Shown: piece after piece, positions 5,742 through 6,309 of the stretch
How positions within the stretch are numbered: the first letter of the stretch is position 1
Layout: each line of letters starts with the position of its first letter
Assembly (NCBI GenBank): GCA_007133145.1
Contig: SLNF01000118.1
Span: forward strand, 1 to 6,309
Direction of reading: 5' to 3'
Length of the DNA: 6,309 bases
Origin: Nitriliruptorales bacterium
Lineage (GTDB): Bacteria > Actinomycetota > Nitriliruptoria > Euzebyales > Egibacteraceae
Translations under genes and position numbers: made by a program
Notes under the pieces: generated by a model
Seen by the model: only the letters and a program-made list of their open reading frames with translations
Database searches by the model: none
What the model was told of the DNA's origin: nothing

Positions 5742-6309
5742 ATGGAGCTGCGCGACGCCGTCTACGTCGACGGGGTCCGGTTGCCGATCGGCCGCGCCCG
5801 CGAGGACGGCTACTACGCCGCGACGCGCGCCGACGACATGGCGGTGCGCACGATCCGCGCGCTGCTCGAGCGCCAGCCCGCGCTCGACCCCGCCGCCGTC
5901 GACGACAACGTCTGGGCCGCCACCGCGCAGGTCGGCGACCAGGGGCTCACCCTCGGGCGCTCCACCGCGGTGCTCGCCGGCCTGCCGAAGAGCGTGCCGG
6001 GCTACGCCGTCGACCGGATGTGCGCCGGCGCCCTCACGGCGATCACCAACGCCGCGAACGCGATCCGCGTTGGTGCCCAGCGTGTCGTCATCGCCGGCGG
6101 CGTTGAGCACATGGGCCACCACCCGATGGGCCAGCACCTCGACCCCAACCCGCGGTTCTACGCCGAGTCCCTCGTCGACGGCTCCGCGCTCATCATGGGG
6201 GCGACGGCGGAGAACCTCCACGACGAGTACCCGGGGATCAGTCGCGAGCGCTGCGACGCCTACGCGGTGCAGAGCCAGGAGCGCGTCGCCAAGGCCCAGG
6301 CCGAGGGGG
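5742..6309 (+). CDS. fadA: Acetyl-CoA acyltransferase (thiolase, FadA-like), N-terminal part
   Basis: The window holds 189 complete codons of a thiolase that runs off the right edge; full members are about 400 residues. Thiolases cleave 3-ketoacyl-CoA with CoA to give acetyl-CoA (the last beta-oxidation step) or run the reverse condensation. The start has the typical pattern DAVYVDGVRLPIGR (5-18). ADDMAVRTIRALL and QVGDQGLTLGR follow, then the nucleophile loop DRMCAGALTAI with the acyl-accepting Cys94, and GGVEHMGHHPMG. The later His and Cys catalytic residues lie outside the window. The DRMCAGALTA form resembles the FadA-like thiolases of Streptomyces that usually precede a 3-hydroxyacyl-CoA dehydrogenase gene, so a beta-oxidation operon probably continues to the right. 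GAGGAGGG at 5728-5735, 6 nt before the ATG, fixes the start. A palindrome at 5696-5713 suggests repression. Preferred chain length cannot be told. Confidence 0.92.
   Translation, partial: MELRDAVYVDGVRLPIGRAREDGYYAATRADDMAVRTIRALLERQPALDPAAVDDNVWAATAQVGDQGLTLGRSTAVLAGLPKSVPGYAVDRMCAGALTAITNAANAIRVGAQRVVIAGGVEHMGHHPMGQHLDPNPRFYAESLVDGSALIMGATAENLHDEYPGISRERCDAYAVQSQERVAKAQAEG

Noticed and set aside
4902..6221. A 439-codon minus-strand frame crossing the divergent region.
   Set aside because: It overlaps the start of the GGDEF-EAL gene in another frame and runs antisense to the thiolase; its composition is typical of a high-GC shadow frame.

Overview
The window reads as chromosomal DNA from a very high-GC actinobacterium (Actinomycetota). 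GC looks to be above 70% by eye, codons mostly end in G or C, and long false ORFs run antisense to the real genes. The first gene belongs to the SCO1664 family, which as far as I recall is largely confined to Actinobacteria (some in Chloroflexi). The thiolase at the right end has the actinobacterial FadA-like pattern (DRMCAGALTA, then GGVEHMG). I cannot name a genus; a deep-branching actinobacterial lineage is possible but is only inference.

Layout, left to right. Bases 1-510 (+) hold the C-terminal part of a SCO1664-family PI3/4-kinase-like protein, cut by the window edge. Bases 630-1178 (+) encode an AhpD/carboxymuconolactone-decarboxylase-fold protein with a CxxC pair but Tyr where the canonical proton-relay His sits. 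Bases 1226-2428 (+) encode a medium-length threonine ammonia-lyase with a C-terminal ACT domain. The three genes point the same way and may be partly co-transcribed. The convergent junction at 2429-2496 holds only a small GC hairpin. On the minus strand, a complete membrane-anchored PAS-PAS-PAS-GGDEF-EAL cyclic-di-GMP enzyme (5557 down to 2942) is followed 22 nt later by a small lipoprotein of unknown function (2919 down to 2497), so these two probably form an operon. Bases 5558-5741 are a divergent intergenic region with a clear 18-bp inverted repeat overlapping a plausible extended -10. Bases 5742 to the right edge (+) hold the N-terminal 189 codons of a FadA-like thiolase.

Functionally this is mostly ordinary housekeeping (amino-acid deamination, fatty-acid oxidation) next to a c-di-GMP signalling operon. 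No mobile elements, CRISPR arrays, tRNA or rRNA genes were seen. I found no convincing new multi-gene system. The points most worth checking are the His-to-Tyr AhpD variant beside a SCO1664 gene, the c-di-GMP enzyme/lipoprotein pair, and the palindromic operator in front of the thiolase. No intergenic stretch exceeds 300 bases.
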